From Massilia aquatica (GTDB lineage Bacteria; Pseudomonadota; Gammaproteobacteria; Burkholderiales; Burkholderiaceae_D): DNA of 64,000 bases. Shown here piece after piece: positions 17,956-28,046 of the stretch (position 1 is the first letter of the stretch; each line of letters opens with the position of its first letter). Below the pieces are notes generated by a model that was not told where the DNA came from, did no database searches, and was given only the letters and a program-made list of their open reading frames with translations. The translations under genes and the position numbers were made by a program. Location of the stretch: assembly GCF_011682045.1 (NCBI RefSeq), contig NZ_VVIW01000006.1:186001-250000 (forward strand), read 5' to 3'.

Positions 17956-19347
17956 TTATCTGAGCGGCGTCGGAGACGTCGCCACGCTCACATTGCCATC
18001 CTTGTCCATCGCCTGCACGCCGAAGAAGTAATTATCCTTCGACAGCTTGACGGTCGCCTCGGTCACATTCCCGACGAACAAAGCCCCCTGCCACTGCGCC
18101 GCCGTGGTCTCGCGCCAGACAATGCGGTAACCGGCCAGGTCAGGCTCGCCATTGGCCTGCCACACCAGCGACGAATCGTTTTCCAGCTTGGCGGTGCGCA
18201 TCTGCACCTTCTGCGGCGCGGCCGGGGCCAGCGACAAGGTGGCCAGCGCCGCCGCGTTCACCCGCGCCACTTTCGCGATGTAATTGTAGTCGTTGAACTC
18301 GGGCAGGTCGCCATATTGCATCGCCCCTTCCTTGCGCACGTTCTGGTGCTGGTGCGCGAAGTCTTCGTTCGGCTCGGTGAAGCGCAGCGCCGCAAAGCCG
18401 CGCTCGAGGAAGGGCATATGGTCGCCCCCACGCAGATAACGGTCGCGCCGCTGGATCACATTGACCGTAAAACCGGGCACGTAGCGCTCCCCCATTTCCT
18501 TCACATGGCGCGCCAGCTGGCGCGAGGTCGAATCGTTCTCGCCGCCAGTCGCCAAGAGGGCGCGATTGCCTTCGCTGTTCTCCCTGGTCGCCGGGATCGA
18601 TTCGGCGAACAGGCGCACCTGCCTGTCGTCGACGCGGCCGTCCTCGGCGCGCGAGCTGCCGATGATATCGTTGGTGAACATGCCCTGCAGGTTCAGGTTC
18701 TTGAGCCGGGCCTGTTCGGCCCAATGCGCCGCGCCCAGCAAGCCCTGCTCCTCGGCCGCCACCGCCATGAAGACGATGGTGGCGTCGAACTGGTGGCGCG
18801 CCATGACGCAGGCCATTTCCATCACCGCGGCGGTGCCGGAAGCGTCGTCGTTGGCGCCGGGCGCGTCGCCCGTGGCATCCATGATGTCGGTATTGCGCGA
18901 GTCGTAATGGCCGCTGACGACGTAGATGCGGTCTTTCGACGCGGCCTGCGTGCCGGGCAGGGTCGCCACCACGTTGACAATCTCGGTCGGGCGCGAAATG
19001 CGCGCCGACACCGGCGTGACATGGCTGTCGAAACTCACTTGCAGGCGACCGCCGGCGGCCGCGCCGCAGCGTTCCAGCTCCATCCTGATCCAGCGCCGCG
19101 CGGCGCCGATGCCGACCGTCTCCGACACCGTATCGGACATCGTATGGCGCGTCTTGAAGCCGACCAGTTTGCGCACATGCGCTTCGATGCGCTGCGGCGA
19201 AATGTCGCCGACGATCTTGTCGACCTGGGCCTGGTGGCGCGCAAGGTCGGGAGCGGTCGGCGCGGCGGGAGCGGCTGCGCCGGCACTGGAAGCAGCGGCG
19301 GCGATCAGGGCGGCCAGCAGGGATTGGGTGAACGGAACAGATGCCAT
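17956..19347 (-). CDS. Secreted M28-family metallopeptidase
   Basis: The 463-aa product has a signal peptide (residues 1-25, Ala-rich) and an M28 co-catalytic zinc domain: SGHYDS with His147, PGANDDASG with the bridging Asp, AAEEQGLLGA with the catalytic Glu pair, NDIIGSS, and GDHMPFLERG with the last His ligand. The C-terminal 90 residues (from PQKVQMRTAK) look like a fibronectin type III module. M28 enzymes of this kind are aminopeptidases. It is convergent with the flavoenzyme gene and has no operon partner. Confidence 0.88.
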   Translation of the reverse strand: MASVPFTQSLLAALIAAAASSAGAAAPAAPTAPDLARHQAQVDKIVGDISPQRIEAHVRKLVGFKTRHTMSDTVSETVGIGAARRWIRMELERCGAAAGGRLQVSFDSHVTPVSARISRPTEIVNVVATLPGTQAASKDRIYVVSGHYDSRNTDIMDATGDAPGANDDASGTAAVMEMACVMARHQFDATIVFMAVAAEEQGLLGAAHWAEQARLKNLNLQGMFTNDIIGSSRAEDGRVDDRQVRLFAESIPATRENSEGNRALLATGGENDSTSRQLARHVKEMGERYVPGFTVNVIQRRDRYLRGGDHMPFLERGFAALRFTEPNEDFAHQHQNVRKEGAMQYGDLPEFNDYNYIAKVARVNAAALATLSLAPAAPQKVQMRTAKLENDSSLVWQANGEPDLAGYRIVWRETTAAQWQGALFVGNVTEATVKLSKDNYFFGVQAMDKDGNVSVATSPTPLR

Positions 19348-19514
19348 GAGGGGTCCTTCGCGACGGCGACAGTTAAATGAGCGCCGTTATCTTCTCACGA
19401 CCCGGCGCGCACCAGTGCGTCCATACAGCGAAAAAACTTTACTCACGCAAGCTGCGTGCCCATGAAAAAAACCCGCGGCGTTGGCGGCGGGCTTTTGGGC
19501 AAGATGCACGGCGT

Positions 19515-19889
19515 TTACATTTTGGCGGGGGCCGCCGCCGGCTTGGCGGCCGGGGCCGGTTTGGCGGCCGCGGCGGGCGCGGCTTTACCAGCCGCAGATG
19601 GTGCCGCAGCGGCGCCATCGAACGGCTTGCCCGCTACCTGCAAGCCCGCCTGCGACAGCTTGACCGCGCGTTTGTCGCCCACGCCCTTGACGCGCTTGGA
19701 AAAGTCGGCCCAGTCCTTGAACTCGCCGCCCTTGGTGCGTTCTTCCAGGATCAGCTTGGAGGTGGAGGGGCCGATGCCTTTTACCCCGTCGAGTGCGGCT
19801 GCGTCGGCCTTGTTCACGTCGACCTGGGCAAACGCCAGGCTCATCGTGGCCACCAGGGTGGCAACTGCCAGCATCAATTGTCGGATCAT
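19515..19889 (-). CDS. ComEA-like helix-hairpin-helix protein
   Basis: The 124-aa product has a signal peptide (MIRQLMLAVATLVATMSLAFA), then VDVNKADAAALDGVKGIGPS and a second hairpin (VKGVGDKRAVKLSQAGL), the double HhH arrangement that binds DNA non-specifically in ComEA. The tail is an Ala/Pro/Lys low-complexity run. Secreted HhH proteins of this size are associated with DNA uptake, but other competence genes are not in the window. A GC-rich hairpin with a T run on the minus strand follows the stop at about 19465-19490. Confidence 0.8.
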   Translation of the reverse strand: MIRQLMLAVATLVATMSLAFAQVDVNKADAAALDGVKGIGPSTSKLILEERTKGGEFKDWADFSKRVKGVGDKRAVKLSQAGLQVAGKPFDGAAAAPSAAGKAAPAAAAKPAPAAKPAAAPAKM

Positions 19890-20025
19890 GTTGTTTCTCC
19901 TTGAGATGATGGGGACGCGATTGCGGCCCCATCAAATCAACGGATGACCCGGCACAATGTTGACCGCTCCGATTGAGCGTTATCAGAACAGCAAAACGCC
20001 AATCGTGTAGGCAGACTCTGCTGTT

Positions 20026-21009
20026 CTACACGCCGAACAGTTCTTCGCGCGTCACCGTCGCCGTGCCGAGCTTGCCTACGACGATGCCGCCGGCGCGGTT
20101 GGCGGTCATGATGGCGTCGGCCATCGGCATGCCGGCGCCGAGCATCGAGGCCATGGTCGCAATCACGGTGTCGCCGGCGCCGGAGACGTCGAACACTTCG
20201 CGCGCGTCGGCGTGCATGTGCAGTACGTCGCTATCCGTATACAAACTCATGCCCTCTTCCGAACGCGTGAGCAGCAGCGCGTCCAGGCGCAGCTCGGCGC
20301 GCAGGGCCTGGGCCTTGGCGGTGAGCTGTTCTTCGCTCGACCAGCTGCCGACGATGCGGCGGAACTCGGACTTGTTCGGCGTGAGCACGGTGGCCCCGGC
20401 GTAGCGCGAAAAATCGTCGCCCTTGGGATCGACCATGACGATCTTGCCGGCCGCGCGGCCCGCCTCGATCATGTGCGCCACGTTCACCAGGCTGCCCTTG
20501 TTGTAGTCGGACAGGATCACCACGTCGTAATCGGGCAGCAGTGCGTTGAACTGGGTGAGCTTGTCGCGCAGGACCGTGTCGGTCGGGGCGTCTTCGAAGT
20601 CGATGCGCAGCAGCTGCTGCTGGCGCCCGATCACGCGCAGCTTGATGATGGTGGAAATAGCGGCGTCGCGCTGCAGGAAGCTCTCGATGCGCGACTCGGC
20701 CAGGAGCTGCGCCACCTGCTCGCCGGCTTCGTCGGCGCCGACCACGCCCAGCAAGCCGCAGCGCGCGCCGAGGGCGGCCGCATTGCGCGCCACGTTGGCG
20801 GCGCCGCCCAGGCGTTCTTCGCGCTTTTCGATGCGCACGATCGGCACCGGCGCTTCGGGCGAGATGCGGCTGACGTCACCGAACCAGTAACGGTCCAGCA
20901 TCACGTCGCCGACGACCAGGATGCGCACCGCGGCCAGGTCGGGCGCGGTAATGAAGGGATGGCTGTCGGCGCTGAGCAGGCGCGCCGGTGTGGCGGTGGG
21001 ATTGGTCAT
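20026..21009 (-). CDS. hldA: D-glycero-beta-D-manno-heptose-7-phosphate kinase
   Basis: The 327-aa ribokinase-family (PfkB) protein corresponds to the RfaE1 domain alone, as in Burkholderiales where the kinase and adenylyltransferase are separate. Motifs: GDVMLDRYWFGDVSRISPEA at the N-terminus, LGGAANVARN, and the catalytic DVSGAGDTV. It phosphorylates heptose 7-phosphate at C1 on the way to ADP-heptose for LPS core. It lies 9 bp downstream of lapB. The epimerase gene hldD, often next to it, is not found in the window. Confidence 0.9.
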   Translation of the reverse strand: MTNPTATPARLLSADSHPFITAPDLAAVRILVVGDVMLDRYWFGDVSRISPEAPVPIVRIEKREERLGGAANVARNAAALGARCGLLGVVGADEAGEQVAQLLAESRIESFLQRDAAISTIIKLRVIGRQQQLLRIDFEDAPTDTVLRDKLTQFNALLPDYDVVILSDYNKGSLVNVAHMIEAGRAAGKIVMVDPKGDDFSRYAGATVLTPNKSEFRRIVGSWSSEEQLTAKAQALRAELRLDALLLTRSEEGMSLYTDSDVLHMHADAREVFDVSGAGDTVIATMASMLGAGMPMADAIMTANRAGGIVVGKLGTATVTREELFGV

Positions 21010-21018
21010 CGTTCGGAT

Positions 21019-22194
21019 CTAGTTCATGACATTGAGTTCTTCGGTGCGGCGCGGCGGGTAGGTCTCCCAGCGGCTGCATCCCGGGCACTGCCAGTAGAAC
21101 TGGCGCGCCTTGAAGCCGCAGTGGCTGCACTGGTAGCGCGCCAGCTTCTGGGTGTAGCCGCGCACCAGGTTCTTCACCATCGACAGCTCTTCCCACACAT
21201 CGGCGGGAGCGTCCATCAGGCGCGCTTCGAGCAGTTTGTCGAGGCCGAGCAGGGTCGGATTGCGGCGCAGTTCATCGATCATCAGCTGCTTGGCCGCATC
21301 CACCCCATCGAGCTCGATGACGGCCTTGAACACCACTTCGATCAGGTCGATCGAGGACGCTTCGGCCAGGTAGGAGCGCAGCAGGTTGACGCCTTCCTGC
21401 GGGCGGCCGACCTTGCGGTAGCCGTCCATCAAGCGCTGCGCGACCAGGGCCACATGCGGCACGCTTTGCTGCTCGACGCGGCGCCAGGTCACCAGCGCGC
21501 CTTCGACATCGTCCTTGACCAGCTGGGCGTCGCCGGTCAACAGCGTGGCGCGCACGTTCTTGCGGTCGGCGTGCAGGGCTTTGTCGAGCAGGGCCAGGGC
21601 ATCGTCGGTGTGCATGTGGACCAGCGCATCCTGGGCCAGCTCGCAGTAGAACTGGGCGATTTCCTTCTGGCGCGCGCCGGCGCCCGATTCTTGCAGGCCG
21701 AGCGCGGCTTCGATGGCGCGCGGCCATTCCTTTTCGCGCTGGTAGATTTCGAGCAGGGCGCGGCGCGCCTGGGCGCCGTAGGGCGTGTCGAGCAGCAGGT
21801 TGAAGGTTTCTTCGGCGCGGTCGAGCAGGCCGGCCTTGAGGTAATCCATGCCCAGTTCGTACTGGCCGTGGGCCTTTTCATCGGCCGGCAGGTCGGGGCG
21901 CGAGAGCAGGTTCTGGTGGACGCGGATGGCGCGTTCGATCTCGCCGCGGCGGCGGAACAGGTTACCGAGGGCGAAATGCATCTCGACCGTTTCGGGATCG
22001 AGCTTGACGATGTCGATGAAGGCGTCGATGGCCTTGTCGGGCTGCTCGTTGAGCAGGAAGTTCAGGCCGCGAAAATATCCGCGAGGCAAGGTGCGCGATT
22101 CGGAGAGCAGTTGCTTGATGTCGACGCGTGCGGCGATCCATCCCAGGGCGAAAAATAGTGGGATGCCAAGCAACATCCAGATTTCAAATTCCAT
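21019..22194 (-). CDS. lapB: Lipopolysaccharide assembly protein B (TPR + rubredoxin-like)
   Basis: The 391-aa product has an N-terminal membrane helix (MEFEIWMLLGIPLFFALGWI), a run of TPR repeats from about residue 45 to 330, and a C-terminal zinc module with two CxxC pairs (YQCSHCGF and WQCPGCSRW). This is the LapB/YciM plan. It controls LPS synthesis by promoting FtsH-dependent turnover of LpxC and coordinates LPS assembly. It is co-oriented with lapA upstream and hldA downstream. Confidence 0.93.
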   Translation of the reverse strand: MEFEIWMLLGIPLFFALGWIAARVDIKQLLSESRTLPRGYFRGLNFLLNEQPDKAIDAFIDIVKLDPETVEMHFALGNLFRRRGEIERAIRVHQNLLSRPDLPADEKAHGQYELGMDYLKAGLLDRAEETFNLLLDTPYGAQARRALLEIYQREKEWPRAIEAALGLQESGAGARQKEIAQFYCELAQDALVHMHTDDALALLDKALHADRKNVRATLLTGDAQLVKDDVEGALVTWRRVEQQSVPHVALVAQRLMDGYRKVGRPQEGVNLLRSYLAEASSIDLIEVVFKAVIELDGVDAAKQLMIDELRRNPTLLGLDKLLEARLMDAPADVWEELSMVKNLVRGYTQKLARYQCSHCGFKARQFYWQCPGCSRWETYPPRRTEELNVMN

Positions 22195-22246
22195 GCGGTT
22201 CTTTTTGTTGGTTTTTCAGATGGGTTAGTGCGAGGTGACTACCGGC

Positions 22247-22552
22247 TTACTGCTGCGTGCTGACGCTGTCCGGCTGCGGCTGGGCGACATTGGTGCGCGC
22301 CACGGTTTGCAGGGCGACAATGGTGTTCTTGTGCTTCGAGGTTTCGCGCCGGTGGCGGAACACGGTGGGCGTGACGGCGAGGATGCCGAGGGCGGCGCCG
22401 GCCACAAAAAAGCCCAGCAACATCAGCACCAGCGGGCCGCGCAGTTCGTAATTGAGGAAAAAATGCAGGTCGACTTCCTGCGTGTTTTTCAGGGCGAAAC
22501 CGAAAAACAGGATAAACAGAATAAATCCAACGATGGTGGATACAAATTTCAT
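22247..22552 (-). CDS. lapA: LapA-domain membrane protein
   Basis: This 101-aa protein has two hydrophobic helices (MKFVSTIVGFILFILFFGFA and LVLMLLGFFVAGAALGILAV) separated by the family sequence KNTQEVDLHFFLNYELRGPL. It is the LapA (DUF1049) family, whose gene is found directly before lapB. It forms part of the LPS assembly/quality-control machinery in the inner membrane. Confidence 0.9.
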   Translation of the reverse strand: MKFVSTIVGFILFILFFGFALKNTQEVDLHFFLNYELRGPLVLMLLGFFVAGAALGILAVTPTVFRHRRETSKHKNTIVALQTVARTNVAQPQPDSVSTQQ

Positions 22553-22637
22553 CAGCCAGGTCCAGTCTGAAAAGGTCGCAAGTGTCGCATATTACACCAA
22601 AACAGAGGGGGTCCGGGGCAGGACGGCAGGCCGGGAA

Positions 22638-22700
22638 GTTGTAAAACCGGGGACAGACCCCGAAGTTGCAAAACCGGGGTCTGTCCCCGGTTTTGCAACT
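22638..22700. repeat. Extragenic palindromes, CCGGGGACAGACCCCGG family
   Basis: One unit at 22638-22662 is followed by a perfect 16-bp-arm palindrome (22664-22679 with 22685-22700, loop TCTGT). The unit core is TTGCAAAACCGGGG plus its complement. The same units recur three times between aroA and cmk at 25624-25756. They look like REP-type elements. Confidence 0.7.
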
Positions 22701-22715
22701 TTGCGGACGAAAAAA

Positions 22716-22737
22716 AACGGCATCCAGGGATGCCGTT
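22716..22737 (-). terminator. Hairpin terminator of ihfB
   Basis: AACGGCATC and GATGCCGTT form a 9-bp stem with a CAGG loop. On the minus strand it is followed by a run of T, directly after the ihfB stop. Confidence 0.8.
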
Positions 22738-22757
22738 CTTCTGTGTCGACAAACGAC

Positions 22758-23063
22758 TCAGTCTTCAATAATCGGCTGCCCGACCATCGCATCTACCCGT
22801 TCGCGCAATTGCTTGCCCGGCTTGAAGTGCGGTACCCGTTTTTCGGGAACCATCACCTTGTCGCCGGACTTGGGATTGCGTCCGATGCGCGGCGGCCGGC
22901 TGTTCAGGGCAAAACTACCAAAACCACGGATCTCGATGCGCTGGCCAGTCGCCAAAGCGTTGGTCATGGCATCGAGAATGGTCTTGACAGCGTACTCCGC
23001 ATCCTTGGCCACCAGCTGAGAATAGCGCTCAGCCAGGCGGTTAATCAACTCGGACTTCGTCAT
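22758..23063 (-). CDS. ihfB: Integration host factor subunit beta
   Basis: The 101-aa HU/IHF-family protein starts [20 protein letters not shown] and contains the DNA-intercalating arm [20 protein letters not shown]. The pairing with rpsA immediately upstream is the conserved position of ihfB. With IHF-alpha it bends DNA sharply at specific sites. Confidence 0.95.
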   Translation of the reverse strand: MTKSELINRLAERYSQLVAKDAEYAVKTILDAMTNALATGQRIEIRGFGSFALNSRPPRIGRNPKSGDKVMVPEKRVPHFKPGKQLRERVDAMVGQPIIED

Positions 23064-23081
23064 CTGTCGATTCCGGGTGTC

Positions 23082-24794
23082 TTAGTTCTTGTTGTCGAAC
23101 TTAGCTTTCAACAGTGCGCCCAGGCTGGTGGTGCCCGATGCTGCATTGTTGTCGGAGGTCGATGCCATTTTCTGCATCGCTTCCTGGGTCTCGACATTGT
23201 CTTTCGCTTTGATCGACAGCTGGATGCTGCGCGCTTTGCGGTCAATGTTGATCACCAGAGCTTCAACCGAATCGCCAACCTTCAGGTGGGTACCGGCATC
23301 TTCAACGCGGTCGCGCGAGATTTCGGAAGCACGCAGGTAGCCTTCAACTTCTTCGGACAGCTGGATCACAGCGCCCTTAGGCTCGACCGACTTGACCGTA
23401 CCCGTTACCAGGGAGCCTTTGTCGTTCATTGCAGCGAAGTTGTTGAATGGGTCGCCTTCGAGTTGCTTGACACCCAGGGAAACGCGCTCGCGCTCGACGT
23501 CGATCGCCAGCACGATGGCTTCCAGTTCGTCGCCCTTTTTGAAACGGCGGACAGCTTCTTCGCCGGTTTCGGTCCAGGACAGGTCGGACAGGTGCACCAG
23601 GCCGTCGATGTTGCCGGCCAGGCCGATGAACACGCCGAAGTCGGTGATCGACTTGATTGCGCCGCGGACTTTGTCGCCCTTTTTATGGGTAACGCCGAAG
23701 TCATCCCATGGATTTGCTTTGCACTGCTTCATGCCCAGCGAAATACGGCGACGCTCTTCGTCGATCTCGAGAACCATGACTTCCACTTCGTCGCCCAGCT
23801 GGACAACTTTGTTTGGTGCCACGTTCTTGTTGGTCCAGTCCATTTCGGAAACGTGAACCAGACCTTCGATACCCTGCTCGACTTCCACGAACGCGCCGTA
23901 GTCGGTGAGGTTCGTTACTTTGCCGAACAGACGGGTGCTTTGTGGGTAACGACGGGACAGACCGGTCCAAGGATCGTCGCCCAGTTGCTTCACGCCCAGC
24001 GAAACACGGTTCTTTTCCTGATCGTACTTCAGGACTTTGGCGGTGATTTCCTGGCCAACGGTCAGCACTTCCGACGGGTGACGCACACGACGCCATGCCA
24101 GATCGGTGATGTGCAGCAGGCCATCGATACCGCCCAGATCCACGAACGCGCCGTAGTCGGTGATATTTTTGACGACGCCGGTAACCACGGTGCCTTCTTT
24201 CAGCGTTTCCATCAGTTTCTGACGCTCTTCGCCCATCGATGCTTCGATGACGGCGCGGCGGGACAGAACCACGTTGTTACGCTTACGGTCGAGCTTGATG
24301 ACCTTGAATTCCAGGGTCTTGCCTTCGAACGGGGTGGTGTCCTTGACAGGACGGGTGTCGACCAGCGAACCCGGCAGGAACGCGCGGATGCCGTTGGTCA
24401 GAACGGTCAGGCCGCCCTTGACTTTGCCATTGACGGTACCGACGACGATCTCGCCCGATTCCATGGCTTTTTCCAGTGCCAGCCACGACGCCAGGCGTTT
24501 TGCCTTGTCGCGCGACAGGATGGTGTCGCCGAAGCCGTTTTCCAGCGACTCAATCGCTACGGAAACGAAATCGCCGACTTGAACTTCCAGTTCGCCCTGG
24601 TCGTTCTTGAATTCTTCGATAGGAATGAAAGCTTCGGATTTGAGGCCAGCGTTCACGATCACGAAATTGTGGTCGAGACGCACGACTTCAGCGGAAATAA
24701 CTTCGCCGGAGCGCATATCTTGGCGCGACAACGATTCCTCGAAGAGCGCTGCAAAACTTTCCATACCGGTTGCTTCAGTTGTTGCTGTTGACAT
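23082..24794 (-). CDS. rpsA: 30S ribosomal protein S1
   Basis: The 570-aa product contains six S1 (OB-fold) repeats, visible as recurrent blocks such as [20 protein letters not shown] and [20 protein letters not shown]. Length and repeat number match bacterial S1 proteins. It recruits mRNA to the 30S subunit. ihfB follows after 18 bp; cmk lies upstream in the same direction, the classic cmk-rpsA-ihfB order. Confidence 0.97.
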   Translation of the reverse strand: MSTATTEATGMESFAALFEESLSRQDMRSGEVISAEVVRLDHNFVIVNAGLKSEAFIPIEEFKNDQGELEVQVGDFVSVAIESLENGFGDTILSRDKAKRLASWLALEKAMESGEIVVGTVNGKVKGGLTVLTNGIRAFLPGSLVDTRPVKDTTPFEGKTLEFKVIKLDRKRNNVVLSRRAVIEASMGEERQKLMETLKEGTVVTGVVKNITDYGAFVDLGGIDGLLHITDLAWRRVRHPSEVLTVGQEITAKVLKYDQEKNRVSLGVKQLGDDPWTGLSRRYPQSTRLFGKVTNLTDYGAFVEVEQGIEGLVHVSEMDWTNKNVAPNKVVQLGDEVEVMVLEIDEERRRISLGMKQCKANPWDDFGVTHKKGDKVRGAIKSITDFGVFIGLAGNIDGLVHLSDLSWTETGEEAVRRFKKGDELEAIVLAIDVERERVSLGVKQLEGDPFNNFAAMNDKGSLVTGTVKSVEPKGAVIQLSEEVEGYLRASEISRDRVEDAGTHLKVGDSVEALVINIDRKARSIQLSIKAKDNVETQEAMQKMASTSDNNAASGTTSLGALLKAKFDNKN

Positions 24795-24904
24795 AGTTTG
24801 TACACGAGTTAGCCAGCAGAGATCGCACCATGCGACTTAAACTGGGTTATAGGTTGATTCAACGCCTGCAATGGCACTATTGCAATTGCAAGCACCCATT
24901 GCTA

Positions 24905-25570
24905 CTACTTAGCGTGCGCATACCATTTCAGCACTTCCTCGACCGCTTCGTCAGCGGTCATATTGGAGGTATCGAGCAGGTGCGCCCCTTCTGCCGGCAT
25001 CAATGGCGCGATGGCCCGGTAAGTATCACGGTCGTCGCGCGCCTTCAAATCGGACAGGAGGTCTTCTATATTAGCAGAAAACCCCTTGTCAATCAATTGC
25101 TTATATCGGCGTTGCGCGCGCGCCTCGGTACTGGCGGTGAGAAACACCTTCAGTTGCGCGTGCGGAAAGATGACCGTCCCCATGTCGCGCCCATCGGCGA
25201 CCAGGCCTGGCGCCCGGCGAAAGCCCAGTTGCAACGCGAACAGGGCCTGGCGCACGGCCGGCAGCGCGGCGATCTTCGATGCCATGTTGCCAACTTCTTC
25301 CGCGCGGATGAGTTGGGTGACATTTTCGTTCGCCAGCAGGATTTCACCGCCGCTGAAGCTGGCCGGGAGGTGTTCGGCCAGCTTGGCGAGGCCGTGTTCA
25401 TCGGTCAGCGGCGTGGCGCGGCGCAGCGCCATCAGCGCGGTCAGGCGGTACAGGGCGCCGGAATCGAGGTAATGAAAGCCGAGGCGATCGGCCACCCGGT
25501 GGGCGACGGTACCCTTGCCGGAAGCGGTGGGGCCATCGATGGCGATGACGGGGATATGCGAATGTGGCAT
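24905..25570 (-). CDS. cmk: Cytidylate kinase
   Basis: The 221-aa P-loop kinase has Walker [10 protein letters not shown] near residues 13-21, the CMP-binding LDSGALYRL, and the conserved [12 protein letters not shown]. It phosphorylates CMP and dCMP. The normal length is about 220-225 aa. It lies between aroA and rpsA as in other Betaproteobacteria, but a cluster of palindromic repeats separates it from aroA. Confidence 0.95.
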   Translation of the reverse strand: MPHSHIPVIAIDGPTASGKGTVAHRVADRLGFHYLDSGALYRLTALMALRRATPLTDEHGLAKLAEHLPASFSGGEILLANENVTQLIRAEEVGNMASKIAALPAVRQALFALQLGFRRAPGLVADGRDMGTVIFPHAQLKVFLTASTEARAQRRYKQLIDKGFSANIEDLLSDLKARDDRDTYRAIAPLMPAEGAHLLDTSNMTADEAVEEVLKWYAHAK

Positions 25571-25623
25571 GGGACGGTGTCCTGGTGAAATCAGTAAAAA
25601 CGAGCAAAACTGGCGGCCGGAAC

Positions 25624-25777
25624 TTGCAAAACCGGGGACAGACCCCGGTTAAAAAATATGTCTCGTCGGAATTTTGTTGCAAAACCGGGGACAGACCCCG
25701 GTTAAAAAATATATTCAGTTGAGATATTGTTGCAAAACCGGGGTCTGTCCCCGGTGCGCCGGCTGCCGGTTTTGCAA
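25624..25777. repeat. Three tandem palindromic units with 53-bp period
   Basis: Units start at 25624, 25677 and 25730, exactly 53 bp apart. The first two share TTGCAAAACCGGGGACAGAC through CCCCGGTTAAAAAATAT before diverging; the third has the inverted centre (GGGGTCTGTCCCC) and ends with an inverted TTTTGCAA. They belong to the same family as 22638-22700. They lie in the 200-bp gap between aroA and cmk. Confidence 0.75.
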
Positions 25778-25779
25778 CT

Positions 25780-27114
25780 TTAAATCAGTTGGTCGTGGGC
25801 GATGCCGGCGAAGGCGTCGAAGTAGTCGGGGAAGGTCTTGGCGACGCATTTCGGGTCGTTGATGCGCATCGTGTTGCCGCGCCGCGCTTTGCCATCCAAA
25901 CTTGCCAGCGAGAAGCACATCGCCATCCGGTGGTCGTCGTAGGTGTCGATCGTCGCGGCGCTCAGCTCGCCCTCGGGCGGGGTGACCGAGATGAAGTCCG
26001 GCCCCTCCACCACGATCGCGCCGAGTTTGCGCAGTTCGGTCGCCATCGCGGCCAGGCGGTCGGTTTCTTTTACGCGCCAGCTGGCAATGTTGCGAAGGGT
26101 GGTGGTGCCTTCGGCGTACAGCGCGGCCACCGCAATCGTCATCGCCGCATCGGGAATGTGGTTGAAATCGGCGTCGATGGCTTTTAACACGCCGTTCGAG
26201 CGCGCTTCGATCCAGTTGTCGCCGCGCGTGATCGTCGCGCCCATCTGCTCGAGCGCTTCGGCAAAGCGCACGTCGCCCTGGATACTGTCGCGCCCTACTC
26301 CTTCAACCCGGATCGGACCGCCGCCAATCGCGCCCGCCGCCAAAAAGTACGAGGCCGACGAGGCGTCGCCTTCCACATGAATCGTGCCCGGACTGGTGTA
26401 ACGCTGCCCCGGCTGCACGGTGAACGATTGCCAGCCGTCCTGCTCGACCGTCACGCCGAAGCGCCGCATCAGGTTCAGGGTGATTTCGATGTACGGCTTG
26501 GAGATCAGCTCCCCGACCACGTCAATCGTCACCGGCTGCTCGCGCGCCATCAGCGGCGCGGCCATCAGCAGCGCGGTCAGGAACTGGCTCGACACATTCC
26601 CGCGCACCGACAGGCGCTGCGCATGGATATGCCCGCGCCGGATGCGCAGCGGCGGATATCCTTCCACCCCGGTGTACTCGATCTGGGCACCGATCGCGTT
26701 CAGGGCGTCGACCAGGTCGCCGATGGGACGCTCGTGCATGCGCGTGACGCCGTGCAGCGTGTAGTCGCCGCCAATGACGGCCAGCGCCGCTGTGAGCGGG
26801 CGGATCGCGGTGCCGGCGTTACCCATGAACAGATCGGCTTCGTGCACCGGCAAGGCGCCGCCGCCGCCATGCACGATGTGGGTGTGTTCGTCGACCTGGT
26901 CCCATCCCAGGCCCAGCGAGCGCAGTGCGCCGAGCATGACGAGCGTGTCGTCCGACGCCAGCAGGCCGATGATGGTGGTGGTGCCTTCGGCCAGCGCGGC
27001 CAGCAGCAAGGTGCGGTTGGAGATGCTCTTGGACCCCGGCAGCCGCACCACGCCCTCGACGTGCATGACGGGCTTGAGATCGATATGATGCGGATATTGC
27101 TTCTGCTGGGTCAT
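25780..27114 (-). CDS. aroA: 3-phosphoshikimate 1-carboxyvinyltransferase (EPSP synthase)
   Basis: The frame extends to 27258 but the upstream part is low-complexity and overlaps tyrA; the ATG at 27114 ([20 protein letters not shown]) gives 444 aa. It carries [10 protein letters not shown] (25-34) and NAGTAIRP (99-106), which make it a class I EPSP synthase of the glyphosate-sensitive sequence type. It joins phosphoenolpyruvate to shikimate 3-phosphate. It lies 25 bp after tyrA and is not fused to it as in some relatives. Confidence 0.94.
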   Translation of the reverse strand: MTQQKQYPHHIDLKPVMHVEGVVRLPGSKSISNRTLLLAALAEGTTTIIGLLASDDTLVMLGALRSLGLGWDQVDEHTHIVHGGGGALPVHEADLFMGNAGTAIRPLTAALAVIGGDYTLHGVTRMHERPIGDLVDALNAIGAQIEYTGVEGYPPLRIRRGHIHAQRLSVRGNVSSQFLTALLMAAPLMAREQPVTIDVVGELISKPYIEITLNLMRRFGVTVEQDGWQSFTVQPGQRYTSPGTIHVEGDASSASYFLAAGAIGGGPIRVEGVGRDSIQGDVRFAEALEQMGATITRGDNWIEARSNGVLKAIDADFNHIPDAAMTIAVAALYAEGTTTLRNIASWRVKETDRLAAMATELRKLGAIVVEGPDFISVTPPEGELSAATIDTYDDHRMAMCFSLASLDGKARRGNTMRINDPKCVAKTFPDYFDAFAGIAHDQLI

Positions 27115-27139
27115 GCTGGGGTTCCTTGAAATGCTGGGT

Positions 27140-28045
27140 TTATTCGGGACTCTTGTCTTGCGCCGGCGGCGTTTCGGCCGTTTCGATCGCTTCGATCCAG
27201 CGGCAGCGCGCACGCTGGGCGTTGGCGTAGACCGCTTCGAGCGCCGCGCCGTCGCCATTGGCGAGCATGGCGCGGATCGCCGTTAATTGTGCCAGATATG
27301 CATCCAACTCGCCCAACAGGGCCGGCTGGTTGGCCAGCGAGATGTCGCGCCACATCTCGGGCGAGGAGCCGGCGATGCGTGTGAAGTCCCGAAAGCCGCT
27401 GGCGGCGTACTGGAACAGCAGCCCCGCGTGGGGCTTGCGGGCGATGTCGTCGACCAGCGCGTACGCCAGCAGATGCGGCAGGTGGCTGACCGAGGCGAAC
27501 ACGGTGTCGTGCTCCTGCGGCGAGAGCGTGTGGATGATGGCGCCGCAGGCGCGCCACGCGGCCGCCACCTTGTCAACATCGCCGGCCGTGTTTTCGGGCA
27601 GCGGCGTGAGCACGGTCTTTTTGCCGTGGTACAGGTCGACGATGGCGGCATCCGGCCCGTTGGTTTCGCGCCCGGCGATCGGGTGCCCCGGCACGAACTG
27701 GCCGACCCGCTCCTTCATCACGGCGCGCGCCGCCGCCACCACGTCCGACTTGGTGCTGCCGGCGTCGGTGACGATGGTGCCCGCTTCCAGGTACGGCAGC
27801 AGGGACGCCAGGATCGCTGCGGTCTGCGCCACCGGTGCGGCGATCAGCACCAGGTCGGCGCCCGCCATCGCCTCCTGCACCGAAGCGGCAACCTGATCGA
27901 CGATGCCAAGTTCCAGCGCGCGCGCCATCGCCTCGGGCGAGCGGCCCACGCCAACCAGGGTGCCGGCCACGCCGGCATGGCGCAGCGCGCGCGCGAACGA
28001 GCCGCCGATCAGCCCGACGCCGACAATGACGACTTTATTGAACAC
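27140..28045 (-). CDS. tyrA: Prephenate dehydrogenase
   Basis: The 301-aa product has an N-terminal NAD(P)-binding motif [10 protein letters not shown] and the prephenate dehydrogenase helical domain with HPIAGRE and [11 protein letters not shown]. It converts prephenate to 4-hydroxyphenylpyruvate for tyrosine. Only one base separates its start from the hisC stop. No ACT or chorismate mutase domain is attached. Confidence 0.93.
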   Translation of the reverse strand: MFNKVVIVGVGLIGGSFARALRHAGVAGTLVGVGRSPEAMARALELGIVDQVAASVQEAMAGADLVLIAAPVAQTAAILASLLPYLEAGTIVTDAGSTKSDVVAAARAVMKERVGQFVPGHPIAGRETNGPDAAIVDLYHGKKTVLTPLPENTAGDVDKVAAAWRACGAIIHTLSPQEHDTVFASVSHLPHLLAYALVDDIARKPHAGLLFQYAASGFRDFTRIAGSSPEMWRDISLANQPALLGELDAYLAQLTAIRAMLANGDGAALEAVYANAQRARCRWIEAIETAETPPAQDKSPE

Positions 28046-28046
28046 G

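Noticed and set aside
20000-20026. Riboswitch-like hairpin after hldA
   Set aside because: GTGTAG/CTACAC with inner GCAGA/TCTGC is only a small hairpin downstream of the gene, without T run or known riboswitch core.
25624-25777. CRISPR-like regular repeats
   Set aside because: Only three units, strongly palindromic, with partly conserved spacers and no cas genes. REP-type tandem repeats explain them better.
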